Part shown: in pieces, positions 45,657 through 57,908 of the stretch
Numbering within the stretch: the stretch's first letter is position 1
Layout of the letters: each line of letters begins with the position of its first letter
Origin: Spirosoma spitsbergense DSM 19989
GTDB lineage: Bacteria; Bacteroidota; Bacteroidia; Cytophagales; Spirosomataceae
NCBI RefSeq assembly: GCF_000374085.1
Contig: NZ_KB893563.1
Location: forward strand, 1-60,233
DNA: 60,233 nt
Reading direction: 5' to 3'
Position numbers and translations under genes: made by a program
The notes under the pieces: generated by a model
The model's database searches: none
The model's input: the letters and a program-made list of their open reading frames with translations, nothing else
Told to the model about the DNA's origin: nothing

Positions 45657-45780
45657 TAGTGGGATTGTAAGCACAGTGCTGTTTTGCCATACTGTAGCTT
45701 TCTACTACACTATGGATTGATTAATAGCTAGTTGTTACGGATGAAAAAAAAATCAATGCATTTACCCTTTTCTCACATAG

Positions 45781-46905
<1,125 letters not shown>

Positions 46906-46920
46906 TGGGCGGCTGTCTCT

Positions 46921-47007
46921 TTTGCCATGCTGACGAAGGAAGCATCTTAACACATCCTCCTCCTGAGCCTGGATAACTCAAGATGCTTCCTTCGTCAGCA
47001 TGACAAA
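46921..47007. repeat. REP-like intergenic inverted repeat (catgctgacgaagg type)
   Basis: 28-nt arms at 46921-46948 and 46980-47007 are inverted with one mismatch; the shared core is catgctgacgaaggaagc. The 31-nt middle ends in ggataactc, the same layout as the repeat at 34854. It lies between the CE1 and GH8 genes. Confidence 0.78.
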
Positions 47008-47077
47008 AATAGAAATGCAGGAAGCAGGCATCCTGGAAACTGATTTTCTGCCCATATCCTGTTTACTGAAAGATGCC

Positions 47078-48364
47078 ATGAAAAAGAAATTGATACGTAA
47101 CGCATTACCGGGTCGGCATTGGTTACTGCTACTACTCACCGGTATCTATTTATTGACACCGCAGGAGGTTTTTGCCCAGTCAACCAAAACGGCAACCAAA
47201 CCCGGCTACCGAAATCTGTTTCGCGAACTGGGCTACAAACAGGCCGACATCGACGCGAAAGTAGCCAAGGCATACCACGACGTGTTTGAAGGACCGAACA
47301 AGGTTTATTTTGAAGTGGGCGATACAATGGCGTACGTATCGGACGTAAAGAACCACGATGCCCGCACCGAAGGGCTTTCCTATGGCATGATGGTGGCCGT
47401 ACAACTTGGCAAGAAAGACGTGTTTGATCGGATCTGGCGGTGGTCGAAAATGTATCTGCAACACCAGAGCGGGCCGCGTGAAGCGTATTTCGCCTGGAGC
47501 ATTAACCCGCAGACGATGAAGAAAAACTCGGAGGGATCAGCGTCCGACGGTGAACTGTATTACATCACCAGTCTGCTGTTTGCGGCCAACAAATGGGGTA
47601 ACGACACAGGCATCAATTATTACGGCGAAGCCCGAAGAATCCTGGATGCCATGTGGAAGAAAGACGGTACGGGTAACATCTATAACCTCATCAACACCGA
47701 TACCAAGCAGATTTCCTTCGTACCCGAAGGTAACAACTATACCTGGACCGACCCGTCGTACCACCTGCCCGCCTTTTACGAAACATGGGTCATGTACGCC
47801 AAAGACGGCCACGAAGCATTTTACAAAGCCTGCGCTGATACCTCGCGGGCATTTCTGCACCGGGCCTGCAATCCGGTTACGGGCCTCAACGCCGACTACA
47901 CGGAGTTTAGCGGCAAACCGCACGACACGCGTTGGTCGCCCTCGGCCTTTCGGTATGATTCGTGGCGGGTGCCGATGAACATCACCATGGATTATACCTG
48001 GTTTGGCAAAGACAAAGCGTGGCAGGAAGACTACGCCAAACGGTTCCAGAATTTCCTGCGCTCCAAAGGCATCGACACGTTTGAGGACCAGTTTAACCTG
48101 GATGGGTCGCGCCCCGAGTTTATTCTGCAGGCTGGGCCGGTGAAGAAACTCCGTCACTCTCTTGGGCTGGTATCCACGTCGGCAACGCTGTCGCTCATTA
48201 ACAAAGAAAAAAACAGCCGCGATTTTGTAACTGCCCTCTGGAACGCCAAACTGGAACCCTACGACGACGGCTATTTCGACCCGTATTACGACGGCCTGCT
48301 CTATCTGTTCAGCCTCATGCATTTGAGCGGCAAATACCAGATCATCACGCCACAAACGAAGTAA
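47078..48364 (+). CDS. GH8 reducing-end xylose-releasing exo-oligoxylanase
   Basis: 428 residues from the ATG at 47078 (MKKKLIRNALPGRHWLLLLLTGIYLLTP, signal peptide). The frame is open from 47000, but that would begin inside the inverted repeat. GH8 hallmarks are general acid E98 in ARTEGLSYGMM and D157 in GSASDGELYYI, plus YFAWSINPQTMKKN and the final YDDGYFDPYYDGLLYLFSLMHLSGKY. Members with this layout (Rex) release xylose from the reducing end of xylo-oligosaccharides and suit the periplasm. It follows the repeat by 70 bp and precedes the tandem esterase by 12 bp. Confidence 0.92.
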   Translation: MKKKLIRNALPGRHWLLLLLTGIYLLTPQEVFAQSTKTATKPGYRNLFRELGYKQADIDAKVAKAYHDVFEGPNKVYFEVGDTMAYVSDVKNHDARTEGLSYGMMVAVQLGKKDVFDRIWRWSKMYLQHQSGPREAYFAWSINPQTMKKNSEGSASDGELYYITSLLFAANKWGNDTGINYYGEARRILDAMWKKDGTGNIYNLINTDTKQISFVPEGNNYTWTDPSYHLPAFYETWVMYAKDGHEAFYKACADTSRAFLHRACNPVTGLNADYTEFSGKPHDTRWSPSAFRYDSWRVPMNITMDYTWFGKDKAWQEDYAKRFQNFLRSKGIDTFEDQFNLDGSRPEFILQAGPVKKLRHSLGLVSTSATLSLINKEKNSRDFVTALWNAKLEPYDDGYFDPYYDGLLYLFSLMHLSGKYQIITPQTK

Positions 48365-50302
<1,938 letters not shown>

Positions 50303-50339
50303 AGACAAAAACACAATAAACTCAAAAACGACACCTCTC

Positions 50340-51455
50340 ATGCTTCTGAAAAAACTGGCCATTACCACCAGAACGGCTGTACTTTTACTGGCAAACCTGT
50401 CACTGCTGCATAGTGCCGCACTGGCCCAAACGATTCCTTCGCTGAGGGATACCTTCAAAAAGGACTTTGGCATTGGAACGGCCCTGAACAACGCACAAAT
50501 CAACGAAACGAACCCGCAAACGACGGCGTTCATTGCCCGCCAGTTCAACATGGCTACACCCGAAAACATCATGAAATCGGCGCTGATCCATCCGGGATGG
50601 GATACGTACGATTTCGAAATGGCCGATAAGCTGATAGCATTCGGCAAGAAGCACGATATCAAGATCAACGGACATACCCTGATCTGGCATAGTCAGTTGC
50701 CAGCGTTTATCCGGGGCATCCACAGCAAGGATTCCATCCAGACGTTTTTCACCAATCACATTAAAACCGTTGCCAGCCGATACGATGGCAAGGTTTTCTC
50801 GTGGGATGTCGTCAACGAAGCGCTGAATGAGGACGGCACGATGCGAAAATCGGTTTTCCTGCAATACCTCGGCGATGATTTCGTGACGGAAGCGTTCCGG
50901 CTGGCCCAGCAGGCCGCACCGAAAACCGAGCTGTACTACAACGACTATAACAACGAACAACCCAAAAAGCGGGCGGGCTGTATAGACTTGATCAGGAAGA
51001 TAAAAGCCGCCGGGGTTCGCATTGATGGCGTGGGTATTCAGGGACACTGGCACGTGGGTAGAATTCCGCTGAAAGACATTGAAGAGAGTATCCTGCAATA
51101 TGCCGCCCTGGGGGTAAAGGTCATGTTTACCGAACTGGACATTGAGGTGTTGCCCCGCAATTTTCAGGGAGCCGACGTGGGTCAGCGGATGACCGCCAAC
51201 GCCCAGTCAAACCCCTACCCCACCGCCCTGCCCGACAGTGTGCAAACCCAACTGGCTGCTGATTACGAAGCCCTGTTCAAGCTATTTCTGAAGCACAAAG
51301 ACAAAATCACCCGTGTAACATTCTGGGGTGTTAACGACGGCGATAGCTGGCTCAACAACTGGCCTATTCGAGGCCGGACCAGCTACCCACTACTATTTGA
51401 CCGGAAAGACCAGCCTAAGCCCGCTTTTTACAAAGTAATTGCCACCGTGAAATAA
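50340..51455 (+). CDS. GH10 endo-1,4-beta-xylanase (second copy)
   Basis: 371 residues from the ATG at 50340 (MLLKKLAITTRTAVLLLANLSLLHSAALAQ, signal peptide); the open frame from 50199 overlaps the esterase gene and is not used. The acid/base is E160 in WDVVNEALNED and the nucleophile E265 in MFTELDIEVLP. HTLIWHSQLPAF, NDYNNEQPKK and GVNDGDSWLNNWP are typical GH10. It differs clearly from the first GH10, with a GVNDGDSW motif where the first has NVSDKSTW, so the two probably favour different chain lengths or side-chain patterns. Confidence 0.95.
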   Translation: MLLKKLAITTRTAVLLLANLSLLHSAALAQTIPSLRDTFKKDFGIGTALNNAQINETNPQTTAFIARQFNMATPENIMKSALIHPGWDTYDFEMADKLIAFGKKHDIKINGHTLIWHSQLPAFIRGIHSKDSIQTFFTNHIKTVASRYDGKVFSWDVVNEALNEDGTMRKSVFLQYLGDDFVTEAFRLAQQAAPKTELYYNDYNNEQPKKRAGCIDLIRKIKAAGVRIDGVGIQGHWHVGRIPLKDIEESILQYAALGVKVMFTELDIEVLPRNFQGADVGQRMTANAQSNPYPTALPDSVQTQLAADYEALFKLFLKHKDKITRVTFWGVNDGDSWLNNWPIRGRTSYPLLFDRKDQPKPAFYKVIATVK

Positions 51456-51534
51456 GGTCATCAGCTAGCCGTCTTTACCAATGTTGAGACACGATCAAAT
51501 TGGTATCTATCCGGGGCAGGCAAACTAAATAGAC

Positions 51535-54093
51535 ATGAAATCAACGCTGATACTGGCCTTGTGGCTCTTCCTGTTAACCAGTGGTATCGCTCAAACGATC
51601 ACCACGGGTAAATCATCCTTCGCAATTACGTCAGCGGTAATTTATGTTGATAGTAATGAGCCCGAACTCGTAAAAACGGCCGCGACACTATTGCAACAGG
51701 ATATTGAGCTGGTAACCGGGAAAAAGATACCTATCATCACCGGGAATGCACAAGCCCACAAGAATGTCATTGCCATTGGCACGATTCAGCAGTCTGCCTT
51801 TTTAAAACAACTGGCTTCTCAAAGGAAAATAAACCTCGACTCCATCAGTGGAAAATGGGAAGCTTCATTAATACAGACCATTAGTAACCCCGCCAAAGGA
51901 ATAGCCCATACCCTTGTGGTGGCGGGCAATGACCGCCGTGGTACGGCATATGGCGTATTCGAACTGTCGAAGCAGATTGGTGTTTCGCCCTGGTACTGGT
52001 GGGCTGATGTTCCCGTTGTGAAGCAAAAAGAGATTTACATCAGGGAGAACATCACCCTGACCGATGCGCCGAACGTAAAATACCGGGGCTTGTTCATCAA
52101 CGATGAAGCCCCCGCCCTTTCCGGTTGGACTAAGGAAAAATTCGGGGGATTCAACCATAAATTTTACAAGAAATTCTTTGAACTGGTGCTTCGGCTGAAA
52201 GGTAACTACATCTGGCCTGCCATGTGGGGCAATGCCTTTTATGCGGATGATTCGCTGAACATTAAAGCTGCCGATACATTCGGTATTGTCATTGGCACGT
52301 CGCACCACGAGCCGCTGATGCGGGCACACGACGAGTGGCGCCGGGTTGGGGGTGGCCAGTGGAATTACGAAACCAACGCCGGGAAGCTGCAACAGTTCTG
52401 GCGGGATGGCATGAAACGGGCCACCAACGAGAAAATCGTCAGCGTTGGGATGCGGGGAGATGGCGATGCGCCCATGTCGAGAGAAACAGCTACGGCGCTA
52501 TTGGAACGCATCGTGGCCGACCAGCGAACCATTATCAGTGAGGTAACGGGCAAGCCAGCCGCCGAAACGCCCCAACTCTGGGCATTGTATAAAGAGGTGC
52601 AGGATTACTACGACAAGGGGATGCGGGTACCGGACGACGTTACCCTGCTGCTTTCCGACGACAACTGGGGTAACCTCCGCAAACTGCCCCGGCTGGGCGA
52701 AAAACCGCGTAAGGGAGGCTACGGAATTTACTACCATTTTGATTACGTCGGCGGTCCCAGGAACTACAAATGGCTGAACACCAACCCCCTTCCCCGAATC
52801 TGGGAGCAGATGCACCTGGCCTGGGAGTATAAGGTACGGGATATCTGGATTGTCAACGTAGGGGATATCAAACCCATGGAGTTCCCCATTTCCTTTTTCC
52901 TTGACTACGCCTGGAACCCCGAAAAGATTGGTGCCGATGATCTTAGTGCGTACACGGAGAAATGGGCCACCGCCCAGTTTGGGAAACAACATGCCAGAGA
53001 CATAGCCAACTTACTCGCAAAATACGCGAAATACAACGCTCGCCGGAAGCCGGAACTCCTCGATGCCAACACGTATAGCCTGGCCACGGGCGAGTGGAAA
53101 ACAGTAGTTGACGAGTATACGGAGCTTCTGAAAAAAGCGGAGCAGGTAGACAACGCCCTACCCGCTGACTACAAGGATGCTTACTTTCAGTTGGTGCTGC
53201 ACCCGATAAAAGCCTGCGCTAACCTGTATGCGATGTATTACAACGTGGCTCTCAACAAGGACGCCTACCAGCACAGAGAAAAAGAGACCAACCTGTATGC
53301 CGATAAGGTCAAAGAACTATATGCCAGTGACTCGTTAATCACGCAACAATACCACCAGTTGAACAACGGTAAGTGGAATCATCTGATGAGTCAGACGCAC
53401 ATAGGGTACACGTACTGGCAGCAGCCCGACCAGCAAAAAATGCCCGAAGTCCACTACCTGCCCGCCGATTCAACGATAGCGGGTGAGCGCGTCACTACTT
53501 CTGAAAACAAACAGGGACAAAAGTCGGCGATGGTAAGCACACCCGTTTTTTACCAGGACGCGAAGAGGGGCATTTCCATCGAAGCCGACCATTATACCAA
53601 AGCCATCAATACGAATGGTATCAACTGGAAAACCCTGCCCGATCATGGCCGGACAGGGTCAGCAATAACGCCTTTTCCCGTTACGGCGAGTGAGCAAAAA
53701 CCGGGCGGCAACGCTCCGCATCTACAGTACGACATTGATACCCAGAGCCAGGGGGAGTTTACTATCCATGCCTACTTCTCGCCCACGCTGAATCTATTCA
53801 GGGATGAAAATGGGCTGCAATACGCCATCTCGGTGGATGACGAAGTACCGCAAATCGTCAGCATTAACAAAGAAGACAAAACCAGCGACAAGGGTATCTG
53901 GAATAAATGGGTATCGGAGAGCATCATCATCAAATCCACTTCCCACAAAATCACCAGACCTGGCAAACACACCGTGAACTACTGGATGGTGAACCCCGGC
54001 GTCGTTTTACAGAAACTGGTGGTAGATTTTGGTGGCCTGGAGAAGAACTACCTCGGCCCGGAAGAAACAATGGCAGAAATCATCAAAAAATAA
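51535..54093 (+). CDS. GH115 xylan alpha-1,2-(4-O-methyl)glucuronidase
   Basis: 852 residues. A signal peptide (MKSTLILALWLFLLTSGIAQ) leads into the GH67/GH115-type N-terminal beta domain (about 25-170), with GTAYGVFELSKQIGVSPWYWW and ADVP characteristic of GH115. The barrel follows: KYRGLFINDEAPALSGW, GNYIWPAMWGNAF, HHEPLMRAHDEW and LLLSDDNWGNLRKLP. The C-terminal domain (about 680-850) is a jelly-roll with typical GH115 content. It removes glucuronic acid from internal xylose residues of glucuronoxylan, an activity only GH115 has. It ends 4 bp before the next gene. Confidence 0.94.
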   Translation: MKSTLILALWLFLLTSGIAQTITTGKSSFAITSAVIYVDSNEPELVKTAATLLQQDIELVTGKKIPIITGNAQAHKNVIAIGTIQQSAFLKQLASQRKINLDSISGKWEASLIQTISNPAKGIAHTLVVAGNDRRGTAYGVFELSKQIGVSPWYWWADVPVVKQKEIYIRENITLTDAPNVKYRGLFINDEAPALSGWTKEKFGGFNHKFYKKFFELVLRLKGNYIWPAMWGNAFYADDSLNIKAADTFGIVIGTSHHEPLMRAHDEWRRVGGGQWNYETNAGKLQQFWRDGMKRATNEKIVSVGMRGDGDAPMSRETATALLERIVADQRTIISEVTGKPAAETPQLWALYKEVQDYYDKGMRVPDDVTLLLSDDNWGNLRKLPRLGEKPRKGGYGIYYHFDYVGGPRNYKWLNTNPLPRIWEQMHLAWEYKVRDIWIVNVGDIKPMEFPISFFLDYAWNPEKIGADDLSAYTEKWATAQFGKQHARDIANLLAKYAKYNARRKPELLDANTYSLATGEWKTVVDEYTELLKKAEQVDNALPADYKDAYFQLVLHPIKACANLYAMYYNVALNKDAYQHREKETNLYADKVKELYASDSLITQQYHQLNNGKWNHLMSQTHIGYTYWQQPDQQKMPEVHYLPADSTIAGERVTTSENKQGQKSAMVSTPVFYQDAKRGISIEADHYTKAINTNGINWKTLPDHGRTGSAITPFPVTASEQKPGGNAPHLQYDIDTQSQGEFTIHAYFSPTLNLFRDENGLQYAISVDDEVPQIVSINKEDKTSDKGIWNKWVSESIIIKSTSHKITRPGKHTVNYWMVNPGVVLQKLVVDFGGLEKNYLGPEETMAEIIKK

Positions 54094-54097
54094 GCAA

Positions 54098-56056
54098 ATG
54101 CACGTCAAATCCTCCTTTGCTGTGGGCCTGTACCTCATTGGTCTGCTGCTGGCGACAGCCGTAAACGCCCAGCTTCGATTACCCAAACTCGTCAGCGATG
54201 GCATGGTGCTGCAACGCGATGCCCCCCTGAAAATTTGGGGCTGGGCCGGTGCAGATGAGAAAATCACCGTACGGTTCAAAAACAAGACCTACAAAACGGT
54301 AACCGGAGCGAATGGTCAGTGGCAGGTAAAGCTCCCCCCCACGCCAGCGGGTGGCCCGTTTACAATGGACATCGCCGGTAAATCCCGGCTTACTGTAAAG
54401 GATATTCTGATTGGTGATGTGTGGTTTTGCAGCGGACAGAGCAACATGGTTCACCAGATGAACATTCATGATGTGCGGTACGCCAGGGAGATTGCCGAGG
54501 CCAACGATCCGCAGATACGGCAGTTCTGGGTTCCTACCCTGACCAGCCTGCAAGGCCCCCAGAACGAACTTCCGAACGGGCAATGGAAAGCAGCCGTTGG
54601 GGAGGACGTTCGGCCATTTTCGGCGGTGGCTTACTTCTTCGCCAAAAAACTGTACGCGAACTATAAAATCCCCATCGGTATCATCAACGCCAGCGTGGGC
54701 GGTACCCCCATCGAAGCCTGGACGAGCGAACAGGGACTAACCAACTTTTCAGCCCTGCAAGCAACGATTGAGAAAAACAAAGACACCACCTATACCAATA
54801 GCTTGACCCGGCGACCAACCACCCCTGCCAACCGGCCCGCCCCACCCGTTGATTTAGGGATGGCGGGGGATACAAAATGGTACGAAACGTCGTATACACC
54901 CAAAGGCTGGCGTCCCATCAACGTCCCGGGCTATTGGGAAGATCAGGGCATCAAAGATTTGAATGGCGTGGTGTGGTACCGCAAAGAAATTGACCTGCCG
55001 GCGTCAATGGCGGGTAAGCCGGCCAAAGTTTTCCTGGGCCGAATTGTTGACGCCGATGAACTGTACATCAACGGTAAATCGGTTGGGAAAACGACGTACA
55101 TGTACCCCCAGCGTCGGTATCCGGTACCGGCCGATGTCCTGAAAGCAGGCAAGAACGTCTTCGTCGTGCGCGTCACCAATAATGCTGGTAAAGGAGGCTT
55201 CGTCCCCGACAAACCCTACTGTGTTTTCGCCGGGGCCGATACGGTTGACCTGAAAGGCACCTGGCAGTATAAAGTGGGCACCGCTAACCGGCCCCTTGCG
55301 GGTGGCGGCTTTGGTGGGGGCAATCCAGCCGGGGGCATCAACGCCCAGAACCAGCCAACGGCGTTGTATAACGCCATGGTAGCCCCCGAAATAAACTACG
55401 CCATCAAAGGGTTTTGCTGGTACCAGGGCGAAAGCAATGCCGGGAAACCACAGGAATACGAACAATTACAGATTGCGTTAATCAACGACTGGCGGCAGAA
55501 ATGGCAGCAGGGAGACCTCCCTTTTCTGTATGTGCAGCTTCCGGGCTTCATGGACTACAGTTATCAACCCACCGAGAGTGGTTGGGCGGTATCAAGGGAA
55601 GGCCAACTCAAAGCCCTCTCTGTCCCCAATACGGCCATGGCCGTGGCTATTGACCTGGGCGAATGGAACGACATCCACCCCGACAATAAAAAAGATGTGG
55701 GCGAACGGCTGGCGCTGGCAGCTATGAAACTAGCCTACAAGGAAAACCTGGTTTCTTCCGGCCCACTCTACCAATCGGCCTCGGTTGAAGGCAACAAAAT
55801 CGTGGTTAGCTTCACTAACGTCGGCGGTGGGCTGAGAACCAGCGACGGGGAGGCATTGAGTGAATTCGCCGTTGCCGGGAGCGATAAAAAGTTTGTCTGG
55901 GCGAAAGCCAAAATCGAAGGTGACAAAGTAGTCGTGCAGAGTGATGAAGTCGCTAATCCGCACTATGTGCGTTACGCCTGGGCCGATAATCCGGTCAACC
56001 CAAACTTATACAACAAAGAGGGGTTGCCAGCTTCTCCCTTCCGAACCGATCAGTAA
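54098..56056 (+). CDS. SIAE-type acetylesterase with inserted jelly-roll domain
   Basis: 652 residues from the ATG at 54098 (MHVKSSFAVGLYLIGLLLATAVNAQ), which begins just after the GH115 stop. The N-terminal LRLPKLVSDGMVLQRDAPLKIWG is the usual SIAE opening. The SGNH nucleophile S115 lies in FCSGQSNMVHQM, and YQGESNAG and the D525/H527 pair in NDIHPDNK are intact. An insertion at about 255-400 (WRPINVPGYWEDQGIKDLN, VVWYRKEIDLPA, RIVDADELYINGKSVG) is a GH2-like sugar-binding jelly-roll. Although named after sialate esterases, PUL-linked members deacetylate xylan and related plant glycans. Confidence 0.9.
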   Translation: MHVKSSFAVGLYLIGLLLATAVNAQLRLPKLVSDGMVLQRDAPLKIWGWAGADEKITVRFKNKTYKTVTGANGQWQVKLPPTPAGGPFTMDIAGKSRLTVKDILIGDVWFCSGQSNMVHQMNIHDVRYAREIAEANDPQIRQFWVPTLTSLQGPQNELPNGQWKAAVGEDVRPFSAVAYFFAKKLYANYKIPIGIINASVGGTPIEAWTSEQGLTNFSALQATIEKNKDTTYTNSLTRRPTTPANRPAPPVDLGMAGDTKWYETSYTPKGWRPINVPGYWEDQGIKDLNGVVWYRKEIDLPASMAGKPAKVFLGRIVDADELYINGKSVGKTTYMYPQRRYPVPADVLKAGKNVFVVRVTNNAGKGGFVPDKPYCVFAGADTVDLKGTWQYKVGTANRPLAGGGFGGGNPAGGINAQNQPTALYNAMVAPEINYAIKGFCWYQGESNAGKPQEYEQLQIALINDWRQKWQQGDLPFLYVQLPGFMDYSYQPTESGWAVSREGQLKALSVPNTAMAVAIDLGEWNDIHPDNKKDVGERLALAAMKLAYKENLVSSGPLYQSASVEGNKIVVSFTNVGGGLRTSDGEALSEFAVAGSDKKFVWAKAKIEGDKVVVQSDEVANPHYVRYAWADNPVNPNLYNKEGLPASPFRTDQ

Positions 56057-56079
56057 GCAGTTTCTCAACCCCGATTATC

Positions 56080-57633
56080 ATGAAAAAATACGTAGCGTTC
56101 GTGCTGTCGTTGTGCCTTTCGTACGCAGGGGTAGCCCAGCAAACAGTCATCGACAGCAGCAAATATCCTCCACTTAAAACCTGGACGGCCGATCAGGATC
56201 AGGCCAATATGATGCAGCAGTTGGGCATCAAAAAGCTAAGGCCCGGCCCCAGCGGCAATGAGTCGGCCCCCAACCATGCCAATTACGACGAATCGCAGGC
56301 CGACCCCTGTCCGCAGTTGCCCGATGTACTCACCACGAAGAACGGGAAAAAAGTAACTACGCCCGATCAATGGTGGACCGTCCGTCGTCCCGAACTGATC
56401 GACGCTTTTGAGCGCGAAATGTACGGCCACGTGCCCAGGAACGTACCCAAAGTGACCTGGATCACAAAAGTCACCGACAATGAAATGGTGGGCCGGATTC
56501 CGGTGGTGGCTAAACACCTGACTGGCCATGTCGACAACAGCGACTACCCGTTGATTGACGTGAACATCAACATGGTGCTGGTGCTGCCACAGAACGTGAA
56601 AGGCCCCGTTCCGGTCCTGATGATGTTTGGCTTCTTCCCGCCTGCTCTACCCGCTCCGGCCCAGCCATCGCTGGCCGACATGGAAAAAATCAATACGGCG
56701 TTCAAAGAGATGATGATCAGGCAGAATCCGGAGATGAAAGCCATTTTTGACAAGTATCCGGCTTATGCGCCCATAACCAGACTACCCGGACCCAATTTCT
56801 TTGCCCCGGCCCCAAACGGCGATTCACCGCCAACCGAACAACTGCTGGCGGCTGGCTGGGGCTATTGCGCCGTAGAGCCGAACAGCATACAGGCCGACAA
56901 TGGTGCCGGTCTGACGCGGGGTATCATTGGTCTGGTGAACAAAGGTCAGCCCCGCAAACCCGATGATTGGGGTGCTTTGAGAGCCTGGGGATGGGGTGCC
57001 TCCCGGGCGTTGGACTATCTGGAAACCGAACCACAGGTGAATGCCAGACAGGTTGGTATTGAAGGGGTTTCGCGGTATGGCAAAGCGGCCCTGGTCACGA
57101 TGGCTTTCGACCAGCGTTTTGCGCTGGGGCTTATCGGTTCATCGGGTAAGGGCGGTACAACCCTACAACGCCGGGTGTTTGGCGAGGCCGTTGAGAGCCT
57201 TGCCGGTAGCGGAGAATACCACTGGATGGCCGGTAACTACCTGAAGTACGCGACCGACGAATCATCCTTTGGCCGCAAGACCGGTTGCGACCTTTCCGTC
57301 GACGCGCATGAACTACTGGCCCTTTGTGCGCCACGACCTACCTTCGTCAGTTATGGCATACCCGAAAAAGGGGACGCCAAATGGCTCGACCAGACCGGAA
57401 GCTACAAGGCCACCGTGGCTGCCGGACCTGTGTTCAAACTGCTGGGAGTACGGGATTTGGGCGTAGGTAATGAGTATATGACCGAAAAAATGCCCCCCGT
57501 ACTAAGCGGCCTTATGGATGGCGAACTGGCCTGGCGGCAACATAATGGCGGCCATACGGATGCGCCCAATTTTCAGTATTTCATTCCCTGGGCCAGTAAA
57601 TTGCTGAAGTACGACCGAACAGCTAAGCAATGA
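56080..57633 (+). CDS. CE15-like glucuronoyl methylesterase
   Basis: 517 residues. A signal peptide (MKKYVAFVLSLCLSYAGVAQ) precedes an alpha/beta-hydrolase with the CE15 motif: nucleophile S331 in EGVSRYGKAALVT, where fungal enzymes usually read GCSRxGKxA, here Val replaces Cys. GSSGKGGTTLQRRVFGEAVES follows. The catalytic His is H492 in HNGGHTDAPNF. CE15 enzymes cut ester links between lignin and glucuronic acid on xylan, completing this locus for lignified cell walls. A 23-bp gap separates it from the SIAE gene, and it is the last gene of the run. Confidence 0.9.
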   Translation: MKKYVAFVLSLCLSYAGVAQQTVIDSSKYPPLKTWTADQDQANMMQQLGIKKLRPGPSGNESAPNHANYDESQADPCPQLPDVLTTKNGKKVTTPDQWWTVRRPELIDAFEREMYGHVPRNVPKVTWITKVTDNEMVGRIPVVAKHLTGHVDNSDYPLIDVNINMVLVLPQNVKGPVPVLMMFGFFPPALPAPAQPSLADMEKINTAFKEMMIRQNPEMKAIFDKYPAYAPITRLPGPNFFAPAPNGDSPPTEQLLAAGWGYCAVEPNSIQADNGAGLTRGIIGLVNKGQPRKPDDWGALRAWGWGASRALDYLETEPQVNARQVGIEGVSRYGKAALVTMAFDQRFALGLIGSSGKGGTTLQRRVFGEAVESLAGSGEYHWMAGNYLKYATDESSFGRKTGCDLSVDAHELLALCAPRPTFVSYGIPEKGDAKWLDQTGSYKATVAAGPVFKLLGVRDLGVGNEYMTEKMPPVLSGLMDGELAWRQHNGGHTDAPNFQYFIPWASKLLKYDRTAKQ

Positions 57634-57853
57634 GCCGCGACCGGAAACACAGCACTGATCTTTTCCGTGTAGACAACTAGTGCACTACCAATAAAATAGC
57701 TTCCGGTTCGGGATACGTAACCGTGTCCAGGATAAGAAACTGTGTTGTTTCATCACGTGAATACGGGATTACAAACGGCCCGGCAACGCGACGCGGTCGA
57801 GGCCTTACGGGCCATGTTTCAGCCAAATACAATCCCGAGTTCACATTATATCA

Positions 57854-57887
57854 AAAGGCCCTGCTATCATCAGATAACAGGGCTTTT
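57854..57887. terminator. bidirectional terminator between the PUL and the T9SS protein
   Basis: The arms gccctgctat and ataacagggc (one mismatch) are flanked by A and T runs on both sides, so it can terminate the CE15 gene (+) and the converging T9SS gene (-), which ends at 57909. Confidence 0.75.
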
Positions 57888-57908
57888 CTACATTTTGCAC
57901 ACTCGCGT

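Noticed and set aside
47537..48355. 272-codon antisense frame inside the GH8 gene
   Set aside because: Shadow of the GH8 coding sequence with Val/Arg-rich antisense content.
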